64,000 bases of DNA from Nageia nagi (taxonomy: Eukaryota > Pinophyta), in the NCBI GenBank assembly GCA_050084985.1, contig JBITNC010000001.1, positions 21,266,001 to 21,330,000 on the forward strand. The letters are read 5' to 3'. The notes under the pieces are model-generated. The model did not search any database and was not told the DNA's origin. It was given only the letters and a program-made list of their open reading frames with translations. The translations under genes were made by a program, and so were the position numbers. This document shows positions 48,143 through 59,602 of the stretch, in pieces. How positions within the stretch are numbered: position 1 is the stretch's first letter; each line of letters begins with the position of its first letter.

Positions 48143-48223
48143 TGTACGTATCTAGCTCTTATTATATTAGAAATCATTTTATTTATTTTGTATATTCATA
48201 TTTTACATAATTTAGGGTCTACA
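48143..48223 (+). repeat. Element E right terminal repeat (81 bp)
   Basis: Partner of 40448-40528. It starts TGTACGTATC and ends GGTCTACA. The preceding bases AAGGAGAATTAGA (48130-48142) are purine-rich, consistent with a polypurine tract. Confidence 0.6.
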
Positions 48224-48926
48224 CTTGTACTTTACCTGTGATGATGAATGAAGATAAAATTTGATCAAAAGAGGATGAATGATAAAATTCCTTAAAATAT
48301 AGAGCCACTAATTTGACCTCAACCTAGTGATAGTGCCAAAAATCTAGTGATGTCACCTAGTTACCATTCTAGGATGCCTCATCCTTTCACTCTATGGCAT
48401 CATCCCAACTTTGATGCATGTAATCTCGATTGCAAAGGGATGAAAGATCGTAGGAATGTAGAGCTCAAAGTATAAAAAAATCTAGAAATAGGTGGTGTTA
48501 AGAAACATCAATCAAGATTGACACAAGTATATTTCCACCTATCAAGGATTTTGGATTATGTCATATCTTTGATCATGAATAAAACCTCCACCTTTATAGG
48601 CAACATGTCTAGTAGTAAGGATCCTCCTTAGGCTTATTATGTTGTCGAGCCATTCTATTACTATAAAACATAAAAGGTAATAAGAGGGCACATGGAAAAA
48701 ACAATAATTTAATAAATTAAATAAATTATTTGTAATACCTAAAAAGGCATTTTAGTTAAATTAAACTTTTTTTTTATGAGTTAACATATACTATGTAATT
48801 ACATATTTATAATAATACAAAGTATTTTTATCTACTAAAAACATATGATTCCATATAATTCATATAATTTGATTTTCCATTTAAAATTTATTACTTTTAT
48901 TATATATATATATATATATTATGATA
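48224..48926. other. AT-rich spacer between elements E and H
   Basis: No recognisable gene. A TA microsatellite lies at 48901-48919. Confidence 0.5.
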
Positions 48927-49939
48927 TGATCCATCAAACCTATTTACATTTGATATTCTTGTTTCATCACATACAAATTTATAAATGATTTCTTTTAACT
49001 AGAATAGATTTAACATTGTATGTTGTAAGATTATCAAATAAAAATGCAAGAGAAATAAGAGAAAAACTATTTATCTTGGAGAAAATACAATATGGGTAAA
49101 AAAACTCTAGTAGACCAAAAGCTATCTTTTTTAGTGATGGGAAGTGAAAGTACAAGCAACCTTCTCCAAAAGGCCTTGTAAATTCCTAATAGAAAACCTA
49201 TACAATCTTTACCAAAATTAAAGATAAATTCTCAACATATACCTAAGAATATTATTTCACACTCCTCTCTCCATCACTATCAAAATAATCTCTTACTATT
49301 TATAAATTTCTTCTCTTTACTCAATTATCCATTACCCTTATAATTTTACAAGGAGCTATGAGAAAATTAAAATAGGTTACAAAAATATTTTTGGTTGCAC
49401 ACTCTACAAGGAATAATTTGATCTTGATTAAAAATCATATCATACCCTTTATTTTGTCTTCATCTCTAAAATAACACTCTCTAGAATTTGTATGGGTTAC
49501 CTATACACATGGCTTGAAGCACCACAGCACATAATCTTCAACATTATGGTCAACTCGATTTAAATGTTACCAACATGCTTAACACATACTCCATGTAGGT
49601 TCCTATGGAAAGATCACATATCATTCATGGTTTATTACCAATATGTCACAACTTCAATTCCTTTGCACCTCCATGTGAACCAAATGAAAATGGATTTACG
49701 ACACTAGTGGTAACACTTTTCCCATCTTCACATGAGAAAACTAGTGGTTATTCCCATATCATAGTCTCCAAACATACATCTACACTCACATTATACCACT
49801 TTGAATTATTGAATTGGAATTTTGGATATTGAAAAATATTTTTTTTCCCCAAAATAATAATTTTAAAACCTTTAAAATTTACAAATAAGATACTAATATT
49901 TAATTATTATTTTATAATAAACTTCAAATTGCAATATCA
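48927..49939 (-). repeat. Element H left long repeat (candidate 3' LTR)
   Basis: It matches 51620-52675, most clearly from AAATGCAAGAGAAATAAG (49042 and 51731) through ACTCCTCTCT and on to TAATATTTAATTATTATT. Minus-strand ends would be TGATATTG...GATCA. Confidence 0.75.
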
Positions 49940-51619
49940 AATAGACCAAAGATAATTTTGAGATGTCATTCAAATCATTAGGGTCATGGTATAGATATAT
50001 TCAACTTAGAGAAATGAAACTTGATTTTTGAGATTACTTCATTTTTAATGATGTAAAATTCCATTTTAGATCACTCATTCTGTGTTAGGGGCTTTCAATC
50101 CCATAAAGTATTTTACTCAAAAATTAAGTATGATGAAGGATCCTTTACAAATATGGGTCTCCACTTATATTTCTTACTATCTAAATTCTACCATGCATTC
50201 CAATCTTGCAACTCACTCACTAAAGTTTTTAACCTTACAAAGGTCTTCATAATTTCCTACTATAATGCTCAATTTGAACATACTAATAAATGAAGATATA
50301 AATGTAAAATTTAAAAATAACCATAAGATATTTACATCCCATCAAAAATAAGTTAATATAAAATTTTATGAATTTGATAATGGTGAATAACATCTTATGA
50401 TAATTTTCTTTTTTTATGATGGAAAATTGATTGCACACTCCTCTGATTTCCGCTAGATCACATTGACTAGTAGAGATAAGTTGGTCTAGCTTCTATGAGA
50501 GCAAAATTTTAACTTCATCCCAAATTATGTTTGATGATATCTATTCTCCTCTTGATGAAATATTTCCTTCTTATCAAATAAATATAAACTACCAAGCATA
50601 ATTCCATGTAATCACATTGGCACAACACCCACCAATACATCATCACAAAATTACAAATTAATTAAAAATATTAAACTATATTATTGAGTTAACTTTGTTT
50701 CACCATTACCACTCACCCAACTATATGGAAATAGATGAAAAAATATAAGCAAAGCCAAGCTAGCAATAATATCATCTATAATTAATATCAACTATGATGT
50801 ATGATCAAAGAGTGCATCAACTATTACCTTCTTTTCTTACAATTCATGTAGAAGAGCTCTTCTTGCTAATTTGTTGCATAAGTAATTTAGATTCCTATGC
50901 AAGTAATCATATTATTCACTCCATCAAATTTGAATTTCGATTCAACAAACATTTTCTCCTTTCTTATGTTCTCAATTTTCTTTGTAATTTTTTTCACTCA
51001 AGATAACAACTCCAACAATGATTATGAAGATAGCATTATTTATGATAATGATGAAAAACTATTTTCTTATCTTTCTTAATAATGAAATGATTTATAATTT
51101 TATCCCTACTTATATTTTCTTTGGAAACAATCTTGTTGGAATAAGATACATTTTTCTCCTTATCTTATACACCTTTCCAAATCTTTTAGCTTATAACTTA
51201 CAATGCATATTCCAACATTGACTTGTAGTATAACCTTGAATTCCAGAATGATCACAAATTATTCTCTTCTTATTCATAATATAGATTGAATAATTCCCAA
51301 AAGTAGTATTCAATGTAAAATAATTATTCCTTCTATACTCAATAATGCATATAGTTCTACTAGAACTAAAAACATCAAATGAACTTCTAGCTTCTTCAAT
51401 GTGGATACATAACTTTAATTTGAGAAGTTAACTTTGCCAACTCCATCAAACAAATTCCAAATAAGAAACACAATCTTATAGATGATCAATCAATCTCTTT
51501 GTGGGATTAATTATGAAAATGTTTTCTAACAAAATAAGTAATATAAAATAATGGACACTAAAATAACCAACAAATCAAATAATTAATTTCCAATAGAAAT
51601 AACTTCTATGATACCAACA
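49940..51619. other. Element H interior
   Basis: 1.7 kb, AT-rich, no gag, protease, RT or integrase motif in either strand that I can see. A non-coding interior would be normal for a LARD. Confidence 0.5.
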
Positions 51620-52675
51620 TGACTGATAAAATTTAGTTATGTATTCCATTCTTAGTTCATTATATATGGATTTATAAATACTTTCTTTAACTACAAGAGA
51701 TTTAATATCATGTATTGTAGTATTATTAAATAAAAATGCAAGAGAAATAAGTAATCATGAGAACACAATATTTATCATAGAGAAAATCCAATGTGGGTAA
51801 GAAAACTCTAGTAACCAAAATGTGTCTTTCTTAGTGATGGGGAATGAAAGTAGAATTGACCTTCTTCAAAAGGCCTTGCTAATTGCTAATAGAACACATA
51901 TACAATCTCCACCAAAATTGAAGATAAATACTCAACATATACCCAACATTATTCTTTCACACTCCTCTCTCAATCACTATCAAAACAATATCTCATTATT
52001 AACAAAATTTCTCTCCTGACCCAAGCATTTAAATTATCCATTACCTATAATAATCATCTATATTCTCCTTTTATAATTTTTTAAGGAGTTATGAGATAAC
52101 TAAAATGGGTTACAAAAATATTTTTTACTAGACACTCTGTAAGGAATAATTTTATCCTAGCCACCAATTATCATACCCTTTAAATCTTCATCTCCAAAAT
52201 AACACTCTCTACAATTTGTATGGGCTAACTATAAAAATGACTCAAAGTACCACACCACACAATATTCAACATTGGTGTCAAATCCATTTAAACTCTTATA
52301 ACATATTAACTATATACTACATGTAGTCAGTCTCATATGGAAGGATCACATATCATTTACAATTTCTTACTAAGCTTACATAAATTTAACTCCTTTGGAA
52401 GCTCCATGTGAACCAAATGGATACAACTTTATAACACTAGTGGTAGTGTAGGTACCATATCCACATGGAAAAAATAATAGTTATTCCCATGTGAAAGTCT
52501 TTAAACATACCTCTATGTTGATGTTATGCCACTTTTGACTTATTGACTTATCATTTTGGATTTTAATAAGTATTTATTTTCCCAAAATGATAGTTTTAAA
52601 ACCTTTAAATTTTTTAAATAAAGTAATAATATTTAATTATTATTATTTTTATAATAAGGGTAAATTATATTATCA
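51620..52675 (-). repeat. Element H right long repeat (candidate 5' LTR)
   Basis: It pairs with 48927-49939. Its left end abuts the candidate primer-binding site. Short indels and substitutions separate the copies; identity is perhaps 80-85 percent. Confidence 0.75.
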
Positions 52676-52699
52676 AAAAAGAGGGTTTTAATAGGATCC

Positions 52700-53560
52700 C
52701 AAAACCTATCATATAAAATATTCATCCATTCACATTAAGCAATCCATTAATATATTATCTTATTTCTAATCATCCATGACTTGTTAGTAACACATTTCAC
52801 ACCTAACTACAACCATGTACAAGTGATAATCTTATGGTTTGCAAGAAATAAGTGCCCAAGATTTTCCTTCCAAATTTTCTACAAGACCTTGTAAAAACCT
52901 TTCAATTCTCTATATTTATCCCATTTGGTTTTCAAATTCAAGTTTTGCTAGTACACTAATAAGCTCATCATTCTTTCCCAAATCAATCTTAATATAGAAT
53001 TGTACATTCTCTTTTATAGCTCTCATCTCTTTAATACAATTTTGGTTTTAGGAAGGCTATGGTATTTGAATATATTTTCATTTGTTTCTTTGTATATACT
53101 CCAACATATATGTGTATGGATCATACCTTTGAATTGCCTATTCTCCAACTTATCATCTCCTAGATTCCATTGGATAATCATTTCTACCAATGTTAATGAC
53201 CTTATCTAGTGGACTTTTATTTTAGCTAGAACCAAATCCCATATGTAACTAGCAAATTCATAATACATCATGATATGTTTGATAGTATTCTCCTTTCATT
53301 TATAAAGCACATATTAATTAGGAAATACCATTCCTTTTTTACTTAGATTATTATTCATATGAATCCTATTTGATATCAGTGTCCAAATGAAGCATGTTAG
53401 TTTGGGAGTTAGCTTCATGATCCTCACACTCTTCCATAATCTATTTCATTTATCTTTCTCATTATAGTTAAGCTACTCATATCCTAGCTTAATGGATAAT
53501 TATTTCTTTTCTTTCATTAGGTTCATCCACCATAACATATCAAGATTTTCTATCTTGTTG
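52700..53560 (-). pseudogene. L1-like LINE fragment, zinc-binding RT end (zf-RVT)
   Basis: On the minus strand around 53445-53210 the sequence reads WKSVRIMKLTPKLTCFIWTL, then NNNLSKKGMVF and KHIMMYYEFASYIWDLV. This is the zinc-binding region that follows RT in plant L1-like LINEs, usually W-K-x-W-x-L-x-x-P-x-K-x-x-x-F-x-W and a later C-x2-C; the cysteines are mostly changed here. Only the 3' end of a LINE is present, as expected for a 5'-truncated copy. A poly(A) end and flanking duplication were not identified. Confidence 0.65.
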
Positions 53561-53654
53561 ATTGGGTGATCCATCAATTTTCCTTTGATAATTTGTAATT
53601 AGAATTCTATTTGAATGTTGGGGGCAAAGTGTTGCAGTGAAAATAGAGCTAGAA

Positions 53655-54479
53655 TGTAGAATAACATAAAATGCAATTATTCTTAAATCTTCACTAAACC
53701 TCAAATTATGTAAAATGGATAGAAATGTTGTAATTGTAAATTGATATTGATTTTCAGCTCAAACTACAATTTGCCCTTGGAAGGGACTTTTACAAATGCC
53801 ATTTGCCAAAATGAAGGTATTAGATCTTCATTGTTTTTGATTTGCTTGCTTCTCTCCTTGATATGGACAACCTGTAAATCCTACACACATGCAAAAGATA
53901 ATAACATCAAAGCATCTATGTATGACATGTATTGAATTGAAACTAGCATAAAACAATAAAAGGTATGAGCTCACAAGATTTTGGTAGCATTACCCTACTT
54001 CAAAAATTGGGTCAAGATCCTCTCTTTATTGCTTTATATTGGCTTGTATTTATAGATTTTGGGTGAGATGTTCCAAGGCTAGTAAGGGGAAGTGAAAAGC
54101 CACCATAGGTCATAGCTGACCCCCTCTATCCACATCATCTTGGAAAAATGAAATGTTTCAACTTTCTCTCACTATTTTGGTTTCTTGTTCGGTTGTTACA
54201 GAGTCATCGATGATTACAAGATGAACACTGACGATCACCTCCAAACATCGATGACTATTTTGGGTTGCTGGCGACTGGTTTTCAATTTTTGTAACAATAT
54301 TAAAATGACCACCAAATAGCCAATTTTACCTAAAAAGATTCATGTGACTACCTATTTTGCATGTACTCGATGGGAGCTATCCAATAATATGGTTTTTAAA
54401 ACCTATTTTATATTGTTGCAAAGAGTTATGATTATTTCAATGTTTATTAGTTAAAAAGGGACATTTTTAGGTGTCTACA
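53655..54479 (-). repeat. Element G 3' LTR (about 825 bp)
   Basis: On the minus strand it begins TGTAGACACCTAAAAATG at 54479. TATA box: TATAAATA at 54054-54047. Palindrome array at 54205-54285 (TCATCGATGA, GACGATC, ACATCGATGACT). The block around 54350 (TTTTGCATGTACTCGA) matches the solo LTR at 15468. Confidence 0.8.
54047..54054 (-). promoter_or_regulatory. Element G LTR TATA box
   Basis: TATAAATA on the minus strand about 425 bp into the LTR. The solo LTR has the same octamer at 15171-15164, and A has TATAAATT at 26968. Confidence 0.65.
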
Positions 54480-54494
54480 TTTTGCCCCTTTTTG
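54480..54494 (-). promoter_or_regulatory. Element G polypurine tract
   Basis: Minus strand CAAAAAGGGGCAAAA directly precedes TGTAGACAC. Its counterpart in A is at 26605-26619. It proves that the element reads on the minus strand while the PMD gene reads on the +. Confidence 0.88.
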
Positions 54495-55191
54495 AATTAT
54501 CAACCGAGAATGCAGTTGATAATTTCAAAAATATAGAATGAGAAGCTTTGTTGCTTTTTTATTATATAAGCTTTGACTCAATTTCTTAGATGAATCAAAA
54601 TTTTGATTTATCAAATTATGATAAAATGTGTTTTCATTTTACATTTGATGTGGTTTTGAAAACAAATTTGAATATACTTCAGAAGTGACTATTTTCGGTA
54701 TGACAATGTGTTGAGCTTGTGTGATAATTGCATGACATTTCTATTATGTCATTTTGCATGTATAAGTGCACATGTACCATATAAGTCCTCTTTAGTATAT
54801 GAGTTTGATGGTGTTGTCCTTTATCCTGACAACGGGGTTTCAAGATGATCTCTTGTAACAATGATACATCACATTTTATCGTATTTTTGATTTTCTTGAC
54901 CAATTCAAGGTTAGTTTGAGAAATTTTTAATATTCTCATGGCTATTCCCAAATGTGAAATTTTAATTCCAATCACTGACATTTAGTGGTAGTCACCAGCA
55001 TCCATCCTCAAGTTGTCGGCATTTAGTTACAGTCGTCGACATCCATCTTCAAGTCATTGGGTGTTTCAAAAAGAAAAAGTTCTAACTTTTTCTTATTCAT
55101 TTCATTTTAGCTGTCACTTTCATTCTCAGCCAAAACCAATTTTTGTTGTGATCTCATTGATTTCTAGTCGTTGATATTCCTTACAATCACC
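54495..55191 (+). other. Region upstream of the PMD gene in element G
   Basis: This would hold the promoter and leader of the antisense gene. No TATA box is clear. Short repeats built on GTCGTCGACATCC / GTCACCAGCATCC / GTCGGCATTT at 54985-55065 echo the LTR palindromes. Confidence 0.5.
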
Positions 55192-57598
55192 ATGCCTCCA
55201 CGTAGATGCTCCACTAGATGTTCTCGACCTATCTGGGAAGAGGTAGGGTTTTGAAATAACTTTCTTTTCTATTTTTTGTTTATAATTTGTAATTTAACCA
55301 TTTAATTTCAAAATTGAAATCATGAATGACATTTAAAAATTATTTTGATTGTTTTTATCGGATAAATTTTGTAAATCCTACTTTTATTTATATTTTTTGT
55401 GAAATTTTTTATAATTCAGCTTCGGTCGTTGACCTAGGCCGAACGGATGATAGAGTCATCAGTGTTTGGAATGCGAATGCTGATGACTGAGTCTTACCTA
55501 TTAGAAATGCCATCATTTTAGTATGAAACACCATATATTTTTTTTTGAGCTAAACCTTTTTAACATTACATAGGTTTGATACATCTTTGAACCTCGAGGT
55601 AGATATCCCTCGATTCTACATGAGGGTAGAGATCTTCTAGGTCCAACTGATCATACCTTTTTTAGGTCCATTGGTTTTGGAGTGGGTCCACACATGGGTC
55701 ACATTCATTGGGAGTATCCTTTATTGGCTACATTTTTAGATAGATGGGATGCACTGACATGTACTTTTCATCTTTCGATAGGGGAGATGACTATCACAGT
55801 GGAGGATATACATAGATTGTATAGACTTCCCATTCATGGATAGATGATTTTGCCTATGGTGGATAGAATAGGAGCTTTACCTACTATTTCTTATTTGTAT
55901 GGGGCCACTCAAGTTGATACTATTATTTCTAATATTATTTCAGGTGGCATCCAATATTACCAGTATTGGATGGAGGATTAGCAGGGGATGATCCATTTTT
56001 CATACTTGATGGGTTTAGTACAGTGTTATGCTCTCCCTAATACTGGCAGTGGGAGGTTTACATGGTCATTATTGCCCATTATTGTAGATAAGATGTAGTA
56101 GTGTATAGTGTATGCTTGGGCACCCACATTATTAGCTTAGAATTATAGGGAGCTATTCTTTTATTCTCAAGGGCATAGGGCCTCTTTATCAGTTACTGTC
56201 ACCTTGCAGGCATGGGATTATGAGCATATAGCTATGGCTTATCCTCTAGGGTTGCTGATGTCAGGGTTTGGTAGTCACTTGTATTACAAGGCTAGCATAG
56301 TCTGATGGCATGATGATTTTTATATTCACCCATTGGATGGAGTTCTTTGAGATGTGAGCTATTATCACCACATGCTTAGTCACTTGATTCCAAATCAAGT
56401 GAGATTCAAACCTTACCATTTGTATCCCATCTAGGGAGAGCTTATAGCTGAGCTTACTGGTATTCAGTAGCCACATGTTTTGAGTGGTCATCGAGTTGAT
56501 TTTTTGGAATATTTTCACTTTAAGAGAGTGCATCATTAGTTTGGCCTAATTTAGGATGTACCTACCCCATCAGTGCCATATCAATGTGAGGGCACTATCT
56601 TAACAGATGGTGTACAACCATTAGTTTATGCAGAGCCTAATCCTACTCAGGAGGAGGGATCATTGGAGGATGATACCAGGGAGGATGACATCGGGGTGTC
56701 TAAGGCATTCAGGGCCTAGTGGGAGGAGGGAGATGATGGCCTAGAGGGTGGATTGGAGGGTCGATGCATTCATCAATGCATCATTGTTGTTGAGGAGTTG
56801 GGTGTGGTAGCAGGAGGGGGAGAGGTAGGTGAGGAGCCTATAGGAGAAGAGGCTATGGGAGAGGAGGCTACCAATGAGGAGGTTATGGTAGATGCTCCTG
56901 AGGAGTTAGCTCCTAAGGAGGAGGTTACGAGTGTAGGTGAGGAGGGAGCTACCCCAAAGGTTGCACGCAGAGTCAAGGAGGCTCATGCTACATAGGTTTC
57001 TAGCATTGATACTTTACTAGGGGATATTTATAAGCTAAGATACTAGTTGGCATAGGCTAACTCATGCATGTACAAGTATACAGTTGAGTGAGATAGATAC
57101 AAATAGGAGAGAGATGAGGCTTGTTCCTCTTTATAGGGAGCTCAGGCTCATCAATTAGGAGCAGCATCTACTTTTAGGGGTGGTCCTTCAATTTTTAGTC
57201 ATGGCATTTGTTAGCAATGGGATTTTTATAGTGGTATAGTAAAAATGTGGCTGATAGGTGTTCCATCTTTTACTCTAGGGGCTCACTATCCTATACCTCC
57301 AAATAGTTATATACCCATAGATATCTCAGCATATCAGACAGGCAGTAGTGCACAGGGCATAGTCAAATCTCTAGGTAGGACTCAGAGGTCACGAGGTTTT
57401 CCTAGTAGGAGTGGTACACCCTAGGCATCTCCCTTAGGTGTTGTTGGTTCATCCAAGTTATAAGGAGCTCAACATCTAGGTAGTCCTATAGGATCCGTAG
57501 GCACTACTCCTCCAGGTCAGGGTACTAGAGAGACTAGGAGATGGTGGAGGCGACTGAGTAGTCCTAGCAGACCAAGCAGTGGTTGGGGTAGTCCTTGA
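55192..57598 (+). pseudogene. Element G antisense PMD gene, two exons, 691 codons with point-mutation stops only
   Basis: Exon 1 is 55192-55242 (MPPRRCSTRC..., 17 codons). The intron is 55243-55573, GT...AG, 331 bp, phase 0. Exon 2 is 55574-57598 and keeps one reading phase for 674 codons, ending in TGA. Around codons 18-110 lie HEGRDLLGPTDHTFFR, GVGPHMGHIHWEYPLL and GEMTITVEDIHRLYRLPI, the plant-mobile-domain signature. The C-terminal third has a glutamate-rich stretch (GEEPIGEEAMGEEATNEEV), LLGDIYKLRY and an arginine/serine-rich tail (RTQRSRGFPSRSG). About two dozen in-frame stops, mostly TAG and the rest mainly TGA, make it a pseudogene. No net frameshift is seen. The strand is opposite to the host element. 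Confidence 0.88.
55243..55573 (+). other. Intron of the element G PMD gene
   Basis: It begins GTAGGGTTTT and ends ACATTACATAG. Phase 0. The element A gene has an intron in the same place with the same donor (GTAGGTTTTC) and nearly the same length (333 bp). Confidence 0.8.
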
Positions 57599-58151
57599 GG
57601 ATACCCTTTTTCATGATGTTATTTTTTATATGCTTATGAGGTTATTGGACCCTTGTATTTTATTATATGATTAATGATGTTATGATGACCTTTTGATGAA
57701 CTGTTATGATGTATATATAGATAGATATATCTTTGATATTTATGGTACTTGTATGATTTTTGATGCATGAGTTTTTGTTTTATACATAGATTTGTGATAA
57801 AATAGGTATGATTTGATGTTATGTAGATCATAATAAACATAATTGTCTTTTACTTACTTGATGATGAATAGATGTTAATGATAGATCTAATTTTCAAAAT
57901 GTATGATGCATAGATATAATTGTGGAATGTATGATGTATAATGATAAAATATATAACATATATCAATAAATTAGTTTGATGATGTTACTAATCTCAAAAC
58001 CAAGTTACTAATAAGTAAGATTATAGTTGCTATAAATAATAAATCTAATTTATAATTTTAATAAGTTAAGTTATTTAAGGATATATTTTTATTATATTTT
58101 TGCGGAATTAGATGCATCATCTTCCATACTTGGCAATTTTACAATAAACTT

Positions 58152-58435
58152 CTTGACATGACAATCTAGTGACTTATGGATGTATATGAACATTAACTTT
58201 ATCTTGGTTAGGGGAAAAATAAATAATCATTCTTATCCTTTCCAAAGAAAAGCAATTTTAATAATGTTCAAAGGTAATAGATAATAGTAGTAATGGCTTG
58301 GCATGACACACTAGTGACTTATGGATGCATATGAACATTAACTTTATCTTGGTCAGGGGAATAATAAATAATCATTCTTATCCTTTCCAAAGAAAAGCAA
58401 TTTTAATAATGTTCAAAGGTAATAGATATTCTCAA
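58152..58435 (+). repeat. 145-bp tandem duplication
   Basis: CTTGACATGACAATCTAGTGAC at 58152 recurs as CTTGGCATGACACACTAGTGAC at 58297. The copies share ATGAACATTAACTTTATCTT and TTCTTATCCTTTCCAAAG with few differences, so the duplication is recent compared with the element. Confidence 0.92.
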
Positions 58436-58929
58436 AAGGAATGGGTTCAATAAAATGACACAAATGATTTTAAACACAAACAAAATACAAATTATGACCA
58501 AAGATTAGGTGATTTTGGATTAATAACCAAGTTACGATAACATCTACCTTATCTTTCTTTATCTCAAGATTTAACAACCTAAGATGATATCAAACAATAT
58601 TGTTATATGTTGATAAAAAATCTATAAACTCCAGTGTGTGTAGTGAGATTCATTTCCCTTCTTAGATCATTTGAGATGAAATATCTTAGAGACATTAATA
58701 AGCTTGTCTATCCATATGAAACGTATATAGGTCCATAGGAAAGAAGGTCGCTAACCAAAATGGACATATCGCCACTCGTAAGGTATGCCTCATTGCCAAA
58801 TAGGCATCCATAGCCCTAATGAGGATTAACACCTTAATCCTATTACAACCTTGATCTACTACCAGTCAGGCGTCCATAGCCCCAGTAAAGGATATTGTAA
58901 TCACCCAAGAATCATTGGTATAATGTAGC

Positions 58930-58979
58930 AATTTTTTTTTTGTTATCTTCTTTTTCTTTTTCTTTTTCATCTTTTTTTT
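58930..58979 (+). repeat. Pyrimidine tract
   Basis: T runs with regular CTTTTT units. Low-complexity sequence in the non-coding part of element G. Confidence 0.85.
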
Positions 58980-59602
58980 TAACTATCAAATGATTCTTGG
59001 GTTTGAGATGAAGCAAATAATAGGATAGACACATAACTTTCACTCTTAATATCTCTTAGAATGATTTCATTCAAATTCTCTTAGAATTTTTTAATATCGT
59101 AAGTGTTTGGAGTTTATGGATTTTCCTTCAAACATAAACTTTATGTTTTTCTATCATCTATGGTATATCATTTCTTTATGGAAGAAAAGACAAAGTGAAT
59201 GTAGTGATAACAAGGAGATTATTCTAAGATGACCTTTTCACACATTGCACATTTACTGGATAATCACTTTTACAATGACATGCAACATATATTCACATCA
59301 TACAAGGGCAGGGCACCCAATTGCCAAGTGACCTCTAGATGTTTCCATCTAGGTAGATTTTATAATTTTATAATTTTTATGTGTTTTATATTTTTCAATT
59401 TTTTGGGATTTTATAATTTTTAATTTTTTAGGGTTTTATCATTTTTTCTAGGGAATCTATTCATGATGTGTTCAAATTGAGTTTGTACTACATCAAGATT
59501 AAATGAATAATGTGTTGAACTAAACAAAAAACTAAAATCTAATACCACTTGATTATGATAGATTTCTGGAATACAATAATCTAAATGTTCGAATGTTACG
59601 GT

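Larger units (their letters stand above)
40448..48223 (+). mobile_element. Element E: gypsy element with aRNH upstream of RT, no integrase, and very short terminal repeats
   Basis: The order is a short direct repeat (40448-40528), an upstream ORF (40641-41412), a 1.9-kb gap, gag, protease, aRNH, RT, gypsy RNase H, then the second short repeat (48143-48223) directly after RNase H. Integrase is missing. The two 81-bp repeats begin TGTACRTATCTAGCTCTT and end GGTCTTTA or GGTCTACA. If they are LTRs they are exceptionally short, and no matching target duplication was found (TATAG and CTTGT flanks). A solo LTR interrupts gag-protease at 44695-45311. Confidence 0.65.
48927..52675 (-). mobile_element. 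Element H: candidate non-autonomous LTR element without recognisable protein (LARD-like)
   Basis: Two direct repeats of about 1.0 kb (48927-49939 and 51620-52675) flank 1.7 kb. Immediately left of the second repeat (51606-51616) is CTATGATACCA, whose complement TGGTATCATAG resembles the tRNA-Met primer site TGGTATCAGAG. This suggests a minus-strand element with its 5' LTR on the right. The interior has several short open stretches (for example 50794-51006 and 51018-51221) without recognisable domains. I did not find a matching target duplication, and the repeat ends are approximate. Confidence 0.6.
57599..59602. other. Element G non-coding stretch between PMD gene and sense extra ORF
   Basis: Two kilobases with no convincing gene. 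It holds the 145-bp tandem duplication at 58152-58435, two copies of CATCCATAGCCC-like sequence near 58805 and 58870, a pyrimidine tract at 58930-58979, and a T-rich tract at 59345-59455 that corresponds to the A-rich tract of element A. Confidence 0.6.

Noticed and set aside
48901-48919. TA microsatellite as an element end
   Set aside because: Simple sequence that does not match the other side of element H.
50794-51221. Short open stretches in the interior of element H
   Set aside because: Overlapping, phenylalanine- and isoleucine-rich, typical of AT-rich non-coding DNA.
56773-56976. Minus-strand open stretch rich in serine and alanine
   Set aside because: Shadow of the glutamate-rich segment of the PMD gene on the other strand.
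55574-57598. TAG as a reassigned or read-through codon
   Set aside because: TAG stops are mixed with TGA, TAA and frameshifts in the neighbouring elements and occur where CAG or TGG is expected. Deamination of dead copies explains them without recoding.
55192-57598. Host PMD gene (MAIN/MAIL type) instead of transposon cargo
   Set aside because: Both copies lie between the sense extra ORF and the polypurine tract/LTR of the same element family, so the gene belongs to the element. Both copies are also full of stops.
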